A DNA stretch of 40,781 nt, taken from contig JAFLDE010000029.1 of assembly GCA_017302655.1 (NCBI GenBank), positions 1 through 40,781 of the forward strand. The letters are read 5' to 3'. Position numbers and translations under genes: made by a program. This DNA is from Burkholderiales bacterium. GTDB lineage: Bacteria > Pseudomonadota > Gammaproteobacteria > Burkholderiales > Burkholderiaceae_C. This document shows positions 33,713 to 40,781 of the stretch, piece by piece. Below the pieces are notes generated by a model that was not told the DNA's origin, ran no database searches, and saw only the letters and a program-made list of their open reading frames with translations. Every line of letters starts with the position of its first letter. The stretch's first letter is position 1.

Positions 33713-35259
33713 AGCCGCTGCGCACCCTGGTGCTGGTGCTGGGCGACCAGCTCGACCTGCACGCTGCCGCCTTCGATGGCTTCGACCCCGCCCAGGACGC
33801 GGTGTGGATGGCCGAGGCGGACGAAGAGTCGACGCATGTCTGGTCGAGCAAGCAGCGCATCGCCATCTTTCTGGCCGCCATGCGCCACTTCGCGGAAGCC
33901 CTGCGCGCGGCCGGCCGGCCGCTGCACTACCTTCGCCTGGACGACCCTGGGAACTGCGGCAGCCTGGCCGGCAATCTGCAGGCGGCGCTGACCCGACTCG
34001 CGCCACAGCAGGTGGTGATGACGGCGCCGGGAGACTGGCGCGTCTGGCAATCGCTGAAGGCGGTGGTCGCGGCAGCGGGCCTGGTGTTGGACGTGCGCGA
34101 AGACCGGCACTTCTTCTGCACCGTGCGCGAGTTCGCGGCACATGCCAAGGGGCGCAAGACCCTGCGCCTGGAGTACTTCTACCGCGAGCTGCGCCAGCGC
34201 CACGCGGTGCTGATGGAGGGCGACCAGCCCTGCGGCGGCCAGTGGAACTTCGACGCCGACAACCGCGAATCCTTCGGGTCGCACGGCCCGGGTTCGCTAC
34301 CGCCCCGCCCCATGTTCGAGCCGGACGCACTGACACGCGAGGTCATCGCGTTCGTCGAGTCCCGCTTCGCCGCGCACCCCGGCGCACTCGCCCGCTTCGC
34401 CTGGCCGGTGACGCGAGAGCAGGCGCTGGCAGCGCTGCATCGCTTCATCGACGAGCGCCTGCCGCTCTTTGGTCGCTACGAGGACGCGATGTGGCCGGGC
34501 GAGCCCTGGCTGTACCACTCGCAACTGTCGGCTGCGCTCAACCTCAAGCTGCTCTCGGCGCGCGAGGTGGTGCAGGCGGCCGAAGCGGCGTACCGCGACG
34601 GCCGCGCGCCCATTGAAAGCGTCGAGGGTTTCATCCGCCAGATCCTGGGCTGGCGCGAGTACGTGCGCGGCATCTACTGGACACAGATGCCCGGCTATGC
34701 CTCGCTCAACGCGCTGGAAGCCACCCAGGACCTGCCCGCCTGGTACTGGAGCGGCGACACCGACATGGCCTGCCTGCGCGACGCCATCCGCCAGACCCTG
34801 GATCACGGCTACGCGCACCACATCCAGCGCCTGATGGTCACCGGCCTCTTCGCGCTGCTGCTGGGCGTGCGGCCGCAGCAGGTGCACGCCTGGTACCTGG
34901 CCGTGTACGTGGACGCGGTGGAGTGGGTGGAACTGCCCAACACCCTGGGCATGAGCCAGTACGGTGACGGCGGCCTGATGGCCAGCAAGCCCTATGTGGC
35001 GACCGGCAAGTACATCCAGCGCATGGGCGGCGGCTGCGCCGGCTGCCGGTACGACCCGGCGCTGCGCACCGGCGACAAGGCCTGCCCCTTCACCACGCTG
35101 TACTGGGACTTCCTGATGCGCCACGAACAGCGCCTGGCGGGTAACGCGCGCATGGCGCTGCAGGTGAAGAACGTGGGGCGCCTGGCGCCGGCCGAGCGCG
35201 TGGCGGTGGCGCAGCGCGCCGAAGCCATCCGTGCCGGCGCCGTGGGTGGAAGTTCATGA
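33709..35259 (+). CDS. Iron-sulfur bacterial photolyase/cryptochrome (FeS-BCP, PhrB-like)
   Basis: A 516-aa flavoprotein of the FeS bacterial cryptochrome/photolyase group, known for light-driven repair of (6-4) photoproducts. The N-terminal alpha/beta domain starts TLVLVLGDQLDLH. The four cluster cysteines are present at C355, C443, C446 and C459, each offset by five from the Agrobacterium PhrB positions as I remember them. The FAD domain includes FIRQILGWREYVRGIYW and NTLGMSQYGDGGLMASKPY. Start fixed by the four-base overlap with DUF2256; it ends by overlapping the next gene. Confidence 0.95.
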   Translation: MKPLRTLVLVLGDQLDLHAAAFDGFDPAQDAVWMAEADEESTHVWSSKQRIAIFLAAMRHFAEALRAAGRPLHYLRLDDPGNCGSLAGNLQAALTRLAPQQVVMTAPGDWRVWQSLKAVVAAAGLVLDVREDRHFFCTVREFAAHAKGRKTLRLEYFYRELRQRHAVLMEGDQPCGGQWNFDADNRESFGSHGPGSLPPRPMFEPDALTREVIAFVESRFAAHPGALARFAWPVTREQALAALHRFIDERLPLFGRYEDAMWPGEPWLYHSQLSAALNLKLLSAREVVQAAEAAYRDGRAPIESVEGFIRQILGWREYVRGIYWTQMPGYASLNALEATQDLPAWYWSGDTDMACLRDAIRQTLDHGYAHHIQRLMVTGLFALLLGVRPQQVHAWYLAVYVDAVEWVELPNTLGMSQYGDGGLMASKPYVATGKYIQRMGGGCAGCRYDPALRTGDKACPFTTLYWDFLMRHEQRLAGNARMALQVKNVGRLAPAERVAVAQRAEAIRAGAVGGSS

Positions 35260-36485
35260 ACACGCAGGAGCCTTTCCCCGCCACGCTGGCCGCGGCGCAC
35301 GAGCGCATCGCGGCCGTGCGGGTGGCCGAGTACGCGCGCACCCGCAACGCCCTGGGCGGCGCGGTGACGCGACTCTCGCCCTACATCACCCACGGCTTCG
35401 TCAGCCTGCCCGAGGTGCTGGCCGGCGTGGCCGGCGGGGCCGCCGCCCAGCGCCTGAGCCTGCAGCACAAGTTCGTGTTTGAACTGGGCTGGCGCGAGTT
35501 CTTCCAACACCTGTGGCAGCACCGGGGCTCGGGCATCCTGGCCGACACCCACCCCGGCCCGCTGCCCGCGCAGGCCTACACGCGCGAACTGCCGGCCGAC
35601 ATCCGCCAAGCGCGCACCGGCGTGCCCGTCATCGACCAGGCCGTGCGCGAGCTGTACGCCACCGGCTACCTGCACAACCACGCGCGCATGTGGCTGGCCA
35701 GCTATGTGGTGCACCTGCGCAAGGTGCATTGGCGCGCCGGCGCCGACTGGATGCAGGCGCACCTGCTGGATGGCGACCTGGCCAGCAACCACCTGAGCTG
35801 GCAGTGGGTGGCTGGAACCGGCAGCGCCAAGCCTTATCTGTTCAACGCCGACAACGTGGCCCGCCATGCCCCGACCGTCTGGCACAGCCCGGGCAGCGTG
35901 GTGGACGCTTCCTACGAGACGCTGGAAGCACGGGCCCGCACGCCTGAACCCGTGCCGGCCCAGCCCGTGGGCGAAGGCGTGGAGGAACCGCTGGTGTACA
36001 CCGAACCCCCACTGCCCCTGCAGGCGAACGGCCCCACCTTGGCCAGCGAACTCTCGGAGCGCGACGTCTGGATCGTCCACCCCTGGGCGCTGGGCGCGCC
36101 GCCCGCCGACCTGCCCGCAGGCTGCCGGACATTGGCCTGGTGGCCGGCTGAACATCACGAGGCCTGGCCCTGGAGCGCCGCGCGCTGGCGCTTCGTGGGC
36201 ACACGCATGGCCGAGCTTGACGGGCCACCCTGGCTCGGCAACCAGCGGCAGCTGGCCCAAGCCCTGTCCACGGCGCGCTCGGTGCAGACCCTGGGCAACG
36301 GTCATGTGATGGCCTGGCTGCCTGCCTGCGTGACGGTGCGGCCGGCGCCTCGGCTGTTTGCCGAGGTGGATGGGCCCTGCCCGTCCTTCTTCGCCTGGTG
36401 GAAGCGGGCCACGCAAGGCATGCGCAGCCTGTCCGATCTGCCGGGCCTGCAGACGCTGGAACTTTCCGCAGCGACACCGCCATGA
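35256..36485 (+). CDS. Photolyase-like FAD-binding protein lacking the N-terminal antenna domain
   Basis: A 409-aa protein. Residues 1 to about 225 match the C-terminal helical FAD-binding domain of photolyases: NALGGAVTRLSPYITHGFVS, FELGWREFFQHLWQ, NHARMWLASYVVHL and LDGDLASNHLSWQWVAGTGS. The usual N-terminal alpha/beta antenna domain is absent. Residues about 260-400 form another region with alternating strands and helices (ERDVWIVHPWALGAPP, RWRFVGTRMAEL, ARSVQTLGNGHVMAWLP). This may be a relocated alpha/beta domain. It overlaps both neighbouring photolyase-type genes by four bases. Repair activity is not proven by sequence. Confidence 0.85.
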   Translation: MNTQEPFPATLAAAHERIAAVRVAEYARTRNALGGAVTRLSPYITHGFVSLPEVLAGVAGGAAAQRLSLQHKFVFELGWREFFQHLWQHRGSGILADTHPGPLPAQAYTRELPADIRQARTGVPVIDQAVRELYATGYLHNHARMWLASYVVHLRKVHWRAGADWMQAHLLDGDLASNHLSWQWVAGTGSAKPYLFNADNVARHAPTVWHSPGSVVDASYETLEARARTPEPVPAQPVGEGVEEPLVYTEPPLPLQANGPTLASELSERDVWIVHPWALGAPPADLPAGCRTLAWWPAEHHEAWPWSAARWRFVGTRMAELDGPPWLGNQRQLAQALSTARSVQTLGNGHVMAWLPACVTVRPAPRLFAEVDGPCPSFFAWWKRATQGMRSLSDLPGLQTLELSAATPP

Positions 36486-36925
36486 GAAGCGATGCCGCGC
36501 TGCAGCTGGTGTGGTTCAAGCGCGACCTGCGCGTGTCCGACCACGAACCCCTTGCGCGGGCAGCAGCGCGTGGCCCGGTGGCTGGGCTCTTCGTCTACGA
36601 GCCCAGCGTGCTGCGGAGCCCGGACTTCGACGCGTCGCATCTCGACTTCATCAACGACTGCCTTGCGGAGCTGCGCGAGGCGCTCGCGCGACTGGGCTGC
36701 CCGCTGTTGCTGCGCGTGGACGAGTGCCCGCAAGTGCTGCAGGACCTGGACGCCGAGCACGGCCTGCACACCCTGTGGAGCCACGAGGAAACTGGGCTCG
36801 AAGTGACCTACGCGCGCGACCGGCGGGTGGGCGCCTGGTGCCGAGCTCAAGGCATTCCCTGGCAGGAGCTTCCGCAGAGCGGCGTGGTGCGCCGGCTGCG
36901 CAGCCGCGACGGGTGGGCGCGCCGC
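36482..36925 (+). pseudogene. Photolyase, N-terminal fragment cut at the junction
   Basis: About 148 codons of a classical cryptochrome/photolyase: LQLVWFKRDLRVSDHEPLAR, AGLFVYEPSVL, LWSHEETGLEVTYARDRRV, and GVVRRLRSRDGWARR where the linker to the FAD domain begins. Full-length relatives have about 450-500 residues, so the whole FAD domain is missing. The start overlaps the preceding gene (ATGA), so the gene was intact at its 5' end. Beyond about 36,920 the sequence belongs to a different gene and probably a different organism. The frame happens to stay open into nagZ, but that is an accident. Confidence 0.88.
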
Positions 36926-36930
36926 TGTGC
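36905..36930. other. Chimeric junction between betaproteobacterial and alphaproteobacterial DNA
   Basis: Photolyase coding sequence can be followed to about 36,925 and SPOR-domain coding sequence can be recognised from about 36,920 in another frame. Both genes lack the other half. The overlap zone contains GGCGCGCC (36916-36923), a GC-rich palindrome that could have served as microhomology. No insertion sequence, tRNA, integrase or att-like repeat is seen. An assembly join of two genomes fits best; recombination in a cell cannot be excluded from one sequence. Confidence 0.85.
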
Positions 36931-37154
36931 AAATTGGGGCCTTCTCGACCGAACAGGCGGCCGAACGCGCCTATGCGGACGTCGCGGCGGCCTTTCCGCA
37001 GTTCGCCACGGGGCGGACCCGCGGCATTCGGCGTGTGACCACTTCGGATGGTCGGACGGTTTACCGCACCACGGTCAACGGCCTGTCGGCGGACGAGGCA
37101 CGGGCCTTCTGCGGCGCGATGCGTGCGTCCGGACGGGACTGCCTGGTTCAGTGA
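36927..37154 (+). pseudogene. SPOR-domain protein, C-terminal fragment
   Basis: The C-terminal 75 or so residues of a SPOR-domain protein: VQIGAFSTEQAAERAYADV, with the domain's second half VYRTTVNGLSADEARAFCGAM and a closing CLVQ. SPOR domains bind denuded peptidoglycan at division sites. The N-terminal part is missing because of the junction; the GTG at 36927 is not a credible start. The stop overlaps the GTG start of nagZ. The gene order SPOR, nagZ, scpA, scpB is as in Caulobacterales. Confidence 0.85.
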
Positions 37155-38203
37155 CCCAGACCTCGGCGGCGATCTACGGCCTGTCGGGCACGTCGCTGTC
37201 GGCGGGGCAGCGTGCTTTCTTCAGGGACGCGTCGCCGTGGGGCTTCATCCTCTTCAAGCGCAATGTGCGCGATGCTGATCAGCTGAGGGCGCTGACGTCC
37301 GAGCTGAGAGACACGGTCGGGCGCGATGCGCCGGTTCTGATCGACCAGGAAGGTGGCCGGGTCCAGCGAATGGGGCCGCCGCACTGGCGAAAGTACCCTC
37401 CGGCTTCGGCCTATCTTGCGGCGACGAAGGGCGACGTTGAGGCGGCGGCTGATTTGGTGAGGGTGGGACACCGGCTGATGGCCGATGACCTGCGCACCGT
37501 CGGTATCAATGTCGATTGTGCGCCGGTCCTGGATGTGCCGATCCAAGGCTCGACCGACGCGATCGGCGACCGTGCCTTCGCCCATGGTCCTGAGGCGGTG
37601 ACGCGGCTGGGCCGTGCTGCGGCGGAGGGTCTGTTGGCAGGCGGTGTGCTCCCAGTCATCAAGCACATTCCCGGCCATGGGCGAGCGATGTGCGACAGTC
37701 ATCATGATCTACCAGAGGTGAAGCTGGATCTGGTCAGCCTGGATGGATGGGATTTCGCGCCGTTCAAGGCGCTCAGGGACCTGCCGGCGGCGATGACGGC
37801 CCATGTGGTGTTCAAGGCGGCGGACGCCGAGCAACCAGCCACGACATCACATGACACACTGGAGATCATTCGCGAGCGGCTGGGATTCGGGGGGCTGTTG
37901 ATCACCGACGACCTGTCAATGAATGCCCTGAAGGGCTCGTTGCGGGAGCGGGCGGATCGGGCGCTGACGGCGGGATGTGATATCGCCCTGCATTGCAACG
38001 GTGACCTGAACGAGATGCGTCAGGTGGCCGAGGCGGCCGTGGCGCTGCAAGGCCGTTCACTGGAGAGGGCGGAGGCAGCGTTGGCGCGGATCGCGACCGC
38101 ACCGGAGCCGTTCGACGCCGAGGCCGAGGCGGCCCGGTTCGCCGCCGCCATAAAGGGTCATCTGGACGCCAAGGCGGGCCCGGCTATCGGCGAGGCACCA
38201 TGA
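37151..38203 (+). CDS. nagZ: Beta-N-acetylhexosaminidase NagZ
   Basis: Glycoside hydrolase family 3, single domain, 350 aa. It removes N-acetylglucosamine from recycled anhydromuropeptides in the cytoplasm. Signatures are LIDQEGGRVQR, the KHIPGHGRAMCDSHHDLP loop (K171, D182 and H184) that holds the general acid/base pair, and the nucleophile D253 in LLITDDLSM. It starts with GTG overlapping the SPOR gene stop (GTGA) and ends overlapping scpA (ATGA). Codon use is visibly different from the left part, with more GCG, CGG and GAT. Confidence 0.93.
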   Translation: MTQTSAAIYGLSGTSLSAGQRAFFRDASPWGFILFKRNVRDADQLRALTSELRDTVGRDAPVLIDQEGGRVQRMGPPHWRKYPPASAYLAATKGDVEAAADLVRVGHRLMADDLRTVGINVDCAPVLDVPIQGSTDAIGDRAFAHGPEAVTRLGRAAAEGLLAGGVLPVIKHIPGHGRAMCDSHHDLPEVKLDLVSLDGWDFAPFKALRDLPAAMTAHVVFKAADAEQPATTSHDTLEIIRERLGFGGLLITDDLSMNALKGSLRERADRALTAGCDIALHCNGDLNEMRQVAEAAVALQGRSLERAEAALARIATAPEPFDAEAEAARFAAAIKGHLDAKAGPAIGEAP

Positions 38204-39024
38204 GCGACGCCTTTCAGCCCAATCTGGATTTTTCAGCCGTCGACAACGCTGACGCCGGCGAAGCCTTTGTCGTGGATCTGGAAGGGTTCGAAGGGCCGCT
38301 GCACGTCCTCTTGGCGCTGGCGCGGACGCAGAAGGTCGACCTCTTGAAGCTGTCGATCACCAAGCTGGCGGAACAGTATCTGGCCTTTGTGCATGAGGCG
38401 CGGCGGCGCAATTTTGCGCTAGCGGCGGACTATCTGGTGATGGCGTCGTGGCTGGCCTATCTGAAATCGCGGCTGCTGCTGCCCAAGCCGGAAGCCAAGG
38501 TCGAGGGCGAGATCCCGGCCGAGGAGATGGCCCAGCGGCTGGCCTTCCGGCTGATGAAGCTCGAAGCGATGCGCAAGGCGGTCGAGGCGCTGACGAGCGG
38601 GCCGGTGCTGAACCGCGATGTGTTCGGGCGCGGCGATCCGGAAGCGATCCAGGTCATTCCGTCCAACCGACTGGACGCCAATCTCTACGACCTCATGGCG
38701 GCCTACGTCTCTCAGCGCCGGCGCGAGGCCGAGCGGCACTATAATCCGACGCAGCGGGTGGAGGCCTTTGCGCTGGAGGAGGCGCGCGACTGGATGTTGA
38801 AACAGCTGCCGCGGCTGAGCGCCTGGACCGAACTGCGAGCGATCACGCCTGACGGACGCGCCGATGGCGACGGGCCGACCGGTGCGTCCTATCTGGCCTC
38901 GACCTTGTCGGCGAGCCTGGAGCTGGTCAAGGAAGGCCGGCTGAGCGCCAGACAGATGGAGGCCTTCGATCCGCTGTTCGTGAAGTCGCGCCGCGACACC
39001 CTGGTTCTGGAGGCGGAGGGATGA
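38200..39024 (+). CDS. scpA: Segregation and condensation protein A (kleisin)
   Basis: Kleisin subunit (274 aa) of the SMC-ScpAB complex that folds and segregates the chromosome. The N-terminal part carries the family pattern FVVDLEGFEGPLHVLLALARTQKVDLLKLSITKLAEQYL and ADYLVMASWLAYLKSRLLLPKPE. The C-terminal winged helix ends LEAEG. It overlaps nagZ and scpB by four bases, a compact operon. Confidence 0.95.
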   Translation: MSDAFQPNLDFSAVDNADAGEAFVVDLEGFEGPLHVLLALARTQKVDLLKLSITKLAEQYLAFVHEARRRNFALAADYLVMASWLAYLKSRLLLPKPEAKVEGEIPAEEMAQRLAFRLMKLEAMRKAVEALTSGPVLNRDVFGRGDPEAIQVIPSNRLDANLYDLMAAYVSQRRREAERHYNPTQRVEAFALEEARDWMLKQLPRLSAWTELRAITPDGRADGDGPTGASYLASTLSASLELVKEGRLSARQMEAFDPLFVKSRRDTLVLEAEG

Positions 39025-39683
39025 TCAAATTCGCCCCAGACGAGGCCGAGATCGAACGCCGGGTCGAGGCCCTGTTGTTCGCTGCCGCCGGGCCATTGAC
39101 CTTGGCCGAGATCGCGCGGCGACTGCCCGAGGGTGCCGATGCGGGTCAGGCCATTGCGGCGCTGCGCGCGCGTTTCGCCGGGCGCGGGGTCGAGCTGGTC
39201 TGCGTGGCCGACCGCTGGGCCTTCCGCACGGCCCAGGACCTAGCCTTCATGATGACCGAGCAGAGGGAAGAGCCGCGCAAGCTGTCCAAGGCGGCGCTGG
39301 AGACCTTGGCCATCATCGCCTACCACCAGCCGACTACGCGCGCCGAGATCGAAAGCGTTCGTGGCGTCGGCCTGTCCAAGGGCACGCTGGACCTCTTGCT
39401 CGAACTGGGGATGGTGCGGCTGCGCGGACGGCGACGGACGCCAGGGCGGCCTGTGACCTACGGGACGACGGAGCACTTCCTGGAGCATTTCGGACTGGCG
39501 CATCTGGCTGACCTGCCGGGCGCGGTGGATATGCGGGCGGCGGGCCTGCTTGACCTGTCCTTGCCGGCAGACTTCATGGCCCCGGACCCTTCACGAGCGG
39601 GTGACGAGGATCTGGATCCGATCGAGGACGGTGATGACGCCCCTGAGTTCGCTCAGGACTTCGTGACCGAGGACGAAGAGTAG
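39021..39683 (+). CDS. scpB: Segregation and condensation protein B
   Basis: Partner of ScpA in the SMC complex (220 aa) with two winged-helix domains. Family segments are RRVEALLFAAAGPLTLAEIARRLP near residues 13-36 and LSKAALETLAIIAYHQPTTRAEIESVRGVG. The C-terminus is an acidic, low-complexity tail (DEDLDPIEDGDDAPEF ... EDEE). The start overlaps scpA (ATGA). Confidence 0.95.
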   Translation: MIKFAPDEAEIERRVEALLFAAAGPLTLAEIARRLPEGADAGQAIAALRARFAGRGVELVCVADRWAFRTAQDLAFMMTEQREEPRKLSKAALETLAIIAYHQPTTRAEIESVRGVGLSKGTLDLLLELGMVRLRGRRRTPGRPVTYGTTEHFLEHFGLAHLADLPGAVDMRAAGLLDLSLPADFMAPDPSRAGDEDLDPIEDGDDAPEFAQDFVTEDEE

Positions 39684-39740
39684 CTCGGCCCTATTTCCGC
39701 CCCTTGTCTTTTGAAGAGTTCCAGCGGGGAGGACGCGCAG

Positions 39741-40415
39741 ATGAAGTTGATCGCCGTCTTGGCGCTGACATTGCTCATGGCGCAACCGACGCGCGCGCAA
39801 CCCGCCGATCCGGTCGAGACGGCTCGCACCGAGCTGGAAGCAGTGATGACACGTGAGTCCCTGATCAGGGAGCTCGCCGGAATGGGGGCGATGGACCAAT
39901 TGGTGCGGCAGCGTTTTCTCGCTGCCCGCCGTGACGCGTCCGATGCTGACCGTGAGCGCTTGGAATCCGAGGCCTGGCCGATCGCTGAGGCCGTTGACCA
40001 GGCCAATACCGCGCGGATGCGCGACATCCTGGCAGGCCAAGACGGGTGGTTTCCAATCTCTCAGTTCGGCCGACACGCGGCTGACGGTGCCTATTCGGTC
40101 GTTCAGCACTCCGGGAACCTGGATTTGATGCGCGACACCTTGGCCAGGATGGCACCGCTGGCTGGAACTGTAGATCTGGATGGAAGCCAATACGCTCGTC
40201 TCTGGGATCGAACGGCTGTGATGGAAGGCCGGCCGCAGCGCTACGCCACCCAAGGTACGACCTGCGCCAACGGTCGCTACGTCTTGCCGGACGACATTGA
40301 GGACCCGGATAATATCGACGTTAGACGCGCTGCTCTCGGCCTGGACTCGTCGGCTGACTATGTCGCGGGTCTCAATCAGGCCTATGGTCGATGCTCTTCG
40401 CCCGCCGGCGATTAA
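39741..40415 (+). CDS. DUF6624-type exported protein
   Basis: A 224-aa protein with a signal peptide (MKLIAVLALTLLMAQPTRAQ). The region around residues 100-175 (GWFPISQFGRHAADGAYSVVQHSGN ... YARLWDRTAVMEGRPQRYATQG) fits the DUF6624 pattern. Two cysteines near the C-terminus could form a disulfide outside the cytoplasm. GGGGAGG lies about eight bases before the ATG at 39741; an upstream GTG at 39711 is less likely because it would spoil the signal. It follows scpB by 57 bases, where many Caulobacterales have tatA. Function unknown. Confidence 0.75.
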   Translation: MKLIAVLALTLLMAQPTRAQPADPVETARTELEAVMTRESLIRELAGMGAMDQLVRQRFLAARRDASDADRERLESEAWPIAEAVDQANTARMRDILAGQDGWFPISQFGRHAADGAYSVVQHSGNLDLMRDTLARMAPLAGTVDLDGSQYARLWDRTAVMEGRPQRYATQGTTCANGRYVLPDDIEDPDNIDVRRAALGLDSSADYVAGLNQAYGRCSSPAGD

Positions 40416-40480
40416 ATTTCGGAAATGGCGCGTTCTGACTGCGGGATGGGGTTAGGGTGCCCGTGAATGGAGATCCGCCC

Positions 40481-40781
40481 ATGAATCGCCGCGCCTTTCT
40501 GATGTCCGCCCCGGCCTTCGCGCTGATCGCTACGGCCTGTGGTCAGCAAGGTGGTGGAGCCGGGGCTCCGGCGAGAACCACTCCAGTGTTTGGGACGTTC
40601 GGGTTCGATACGGCGGGGGTGGACCCCCCCATCGCGCCGGGGGGGGACTTTTTCGGGTTTGCCAACGGGGGTTGGGTTCGGACCACGGAAATTCCGGCGG
40701 ACCGGTCCAGCTTCAACAGCTTCACGCGGCTGGCAATCCAGGCCGACGAGCGCACCAAGGTCATCATCGAAGAAGCGGCTG
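40481..40781 (+). CDS. M13 family metallopeptidase, N-terminal part
   Basis: About 100 codons are visible before the window ends. The signal-like start MNRRAFLMSAPAFALIATAC ends at a possible lipobox cysteine (C20), so this may be a lipoprotein. The following GFDTAGVDPPIAPGGDFFGF and ANGGWVRTTEIPADRSSFNSF are the usual beginning of the mature M13 (neprilysin/PepO-like) peptidases. The zinc-site HExxH lies beyond the window. It contains runs of seven C and eight G without loss of frame. Confidence 0.85.
   Translation, partial: MNRRAFLMSAPAFALIATACGQQGGGAGAPARTTPVFGTFGFDTAGVDPPIAPGGDFFGFANGGWVRTTEIPADRSSFNSFTRLAIQADERTKVIIEEAA

Noticed and set aside
36905-36930. Integration site of a mobile element at the junction
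   Set aside because: No integrase, transposase, tRNA gene, direct repeat or inverted repeat boundary is visible on either side.
36482-38203. Photolyase-hexosaminidase fusion protein
   Set aside because: The middle part is the SPOR gene read in the wrong frame, nagZ has its own overlapping GTG start, and the join coincides with the taxonomic switch.

Overview
The window joins two different genomes, or two very different pieces of DNA. Bases 1 to about 36,920 look like a high-GC betaproteobacterium of the order Burkholderiales. This rests on the urt/ure cluster with an internal ureJ, the Liv and Tct transport genes, the gene styles and the strong GCC/CTG codon preference. From about 36,925 to the end the DNA looks like a Caulobacterales-type alphaproteobacterium (Brevundimonas or Caulobacter-like), with SPOR protein, nagZ, scpA and scpB in order. 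The switch happens inside a gene: a photolyase is cut after about 148 codons and runs straight into the C-terminal part of a SPOR-domain gene. An assembly chimera from a mixed sample is the simplest explanation; a true recombination has to be shown by reads.

Layout. Bases 1-1268 (minus) hold urtA of a urea ABC importer and the first codons of the next gene. Bases 1269-1545 hold two divergent sigma-54-type promoters and a 49-bp tandem repeat that encodes three successive 15-residue mini-ORFs ending one base before the next start, the last abutting ureA. Bases 1546-7766 (plus) are the urease operon ureA-ureJ-ureB-ureC-[toxin-antitoxin, minus]-ureE-ureF-ureG-ureD. Bases 7771-9711 (minus) are a GspE/PilB-type ATPase preceded by a perfect 13-bp hairpin. 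Bases 9910-20995 (minus) are ten tightly packed genes: spermidine-synthase-like, a second GspE-type ATPase, tctB, tctA, livH, livM, livG, livF, an acyl-CoA ligase and a livK-type binding protein, ending in a clear terminator.

Bases 21190-29131 hold a chemoreceptor, an MscS channel, a secreted hydrolase, an amino-acid-type binding protein, polA and a small protein that looks like a degenerate GGDEF domain. Bases 29265-30907 form a probable copper-linked set (DUF2946, Crp-like regulator, PCu(A)C chaperone). Bases 30908-36925 form a probable light-response and DNA-repair island: a CarH/LitR-like MerR regulator faces a run of overlapping genes, namely a DUF393 thiol protein, an FAD oxidoreductase, DUF2256, an iron-sulfur photolyase, a photolyase-like protein without an N-terminal antenna domain, and a truncated photolyase. 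The right end carries the SPOR fragment, nagZ, scpA, scpB, a DUF6624 protein and the start of an M13 peptidase.

The most original signals are the leader mini-ORF array before ureA, the toxin-antitoxin insertion that splits the urease operon (its Doc-like toxin has Gln in place of the catalytic His), the photolyase-like protein with an unusual C-terminal domain, and the chimeric junction. No rRNA, tRNA, CRISPR or insertion sequence was seen. No gene-free stretch exceeds 300 bases.
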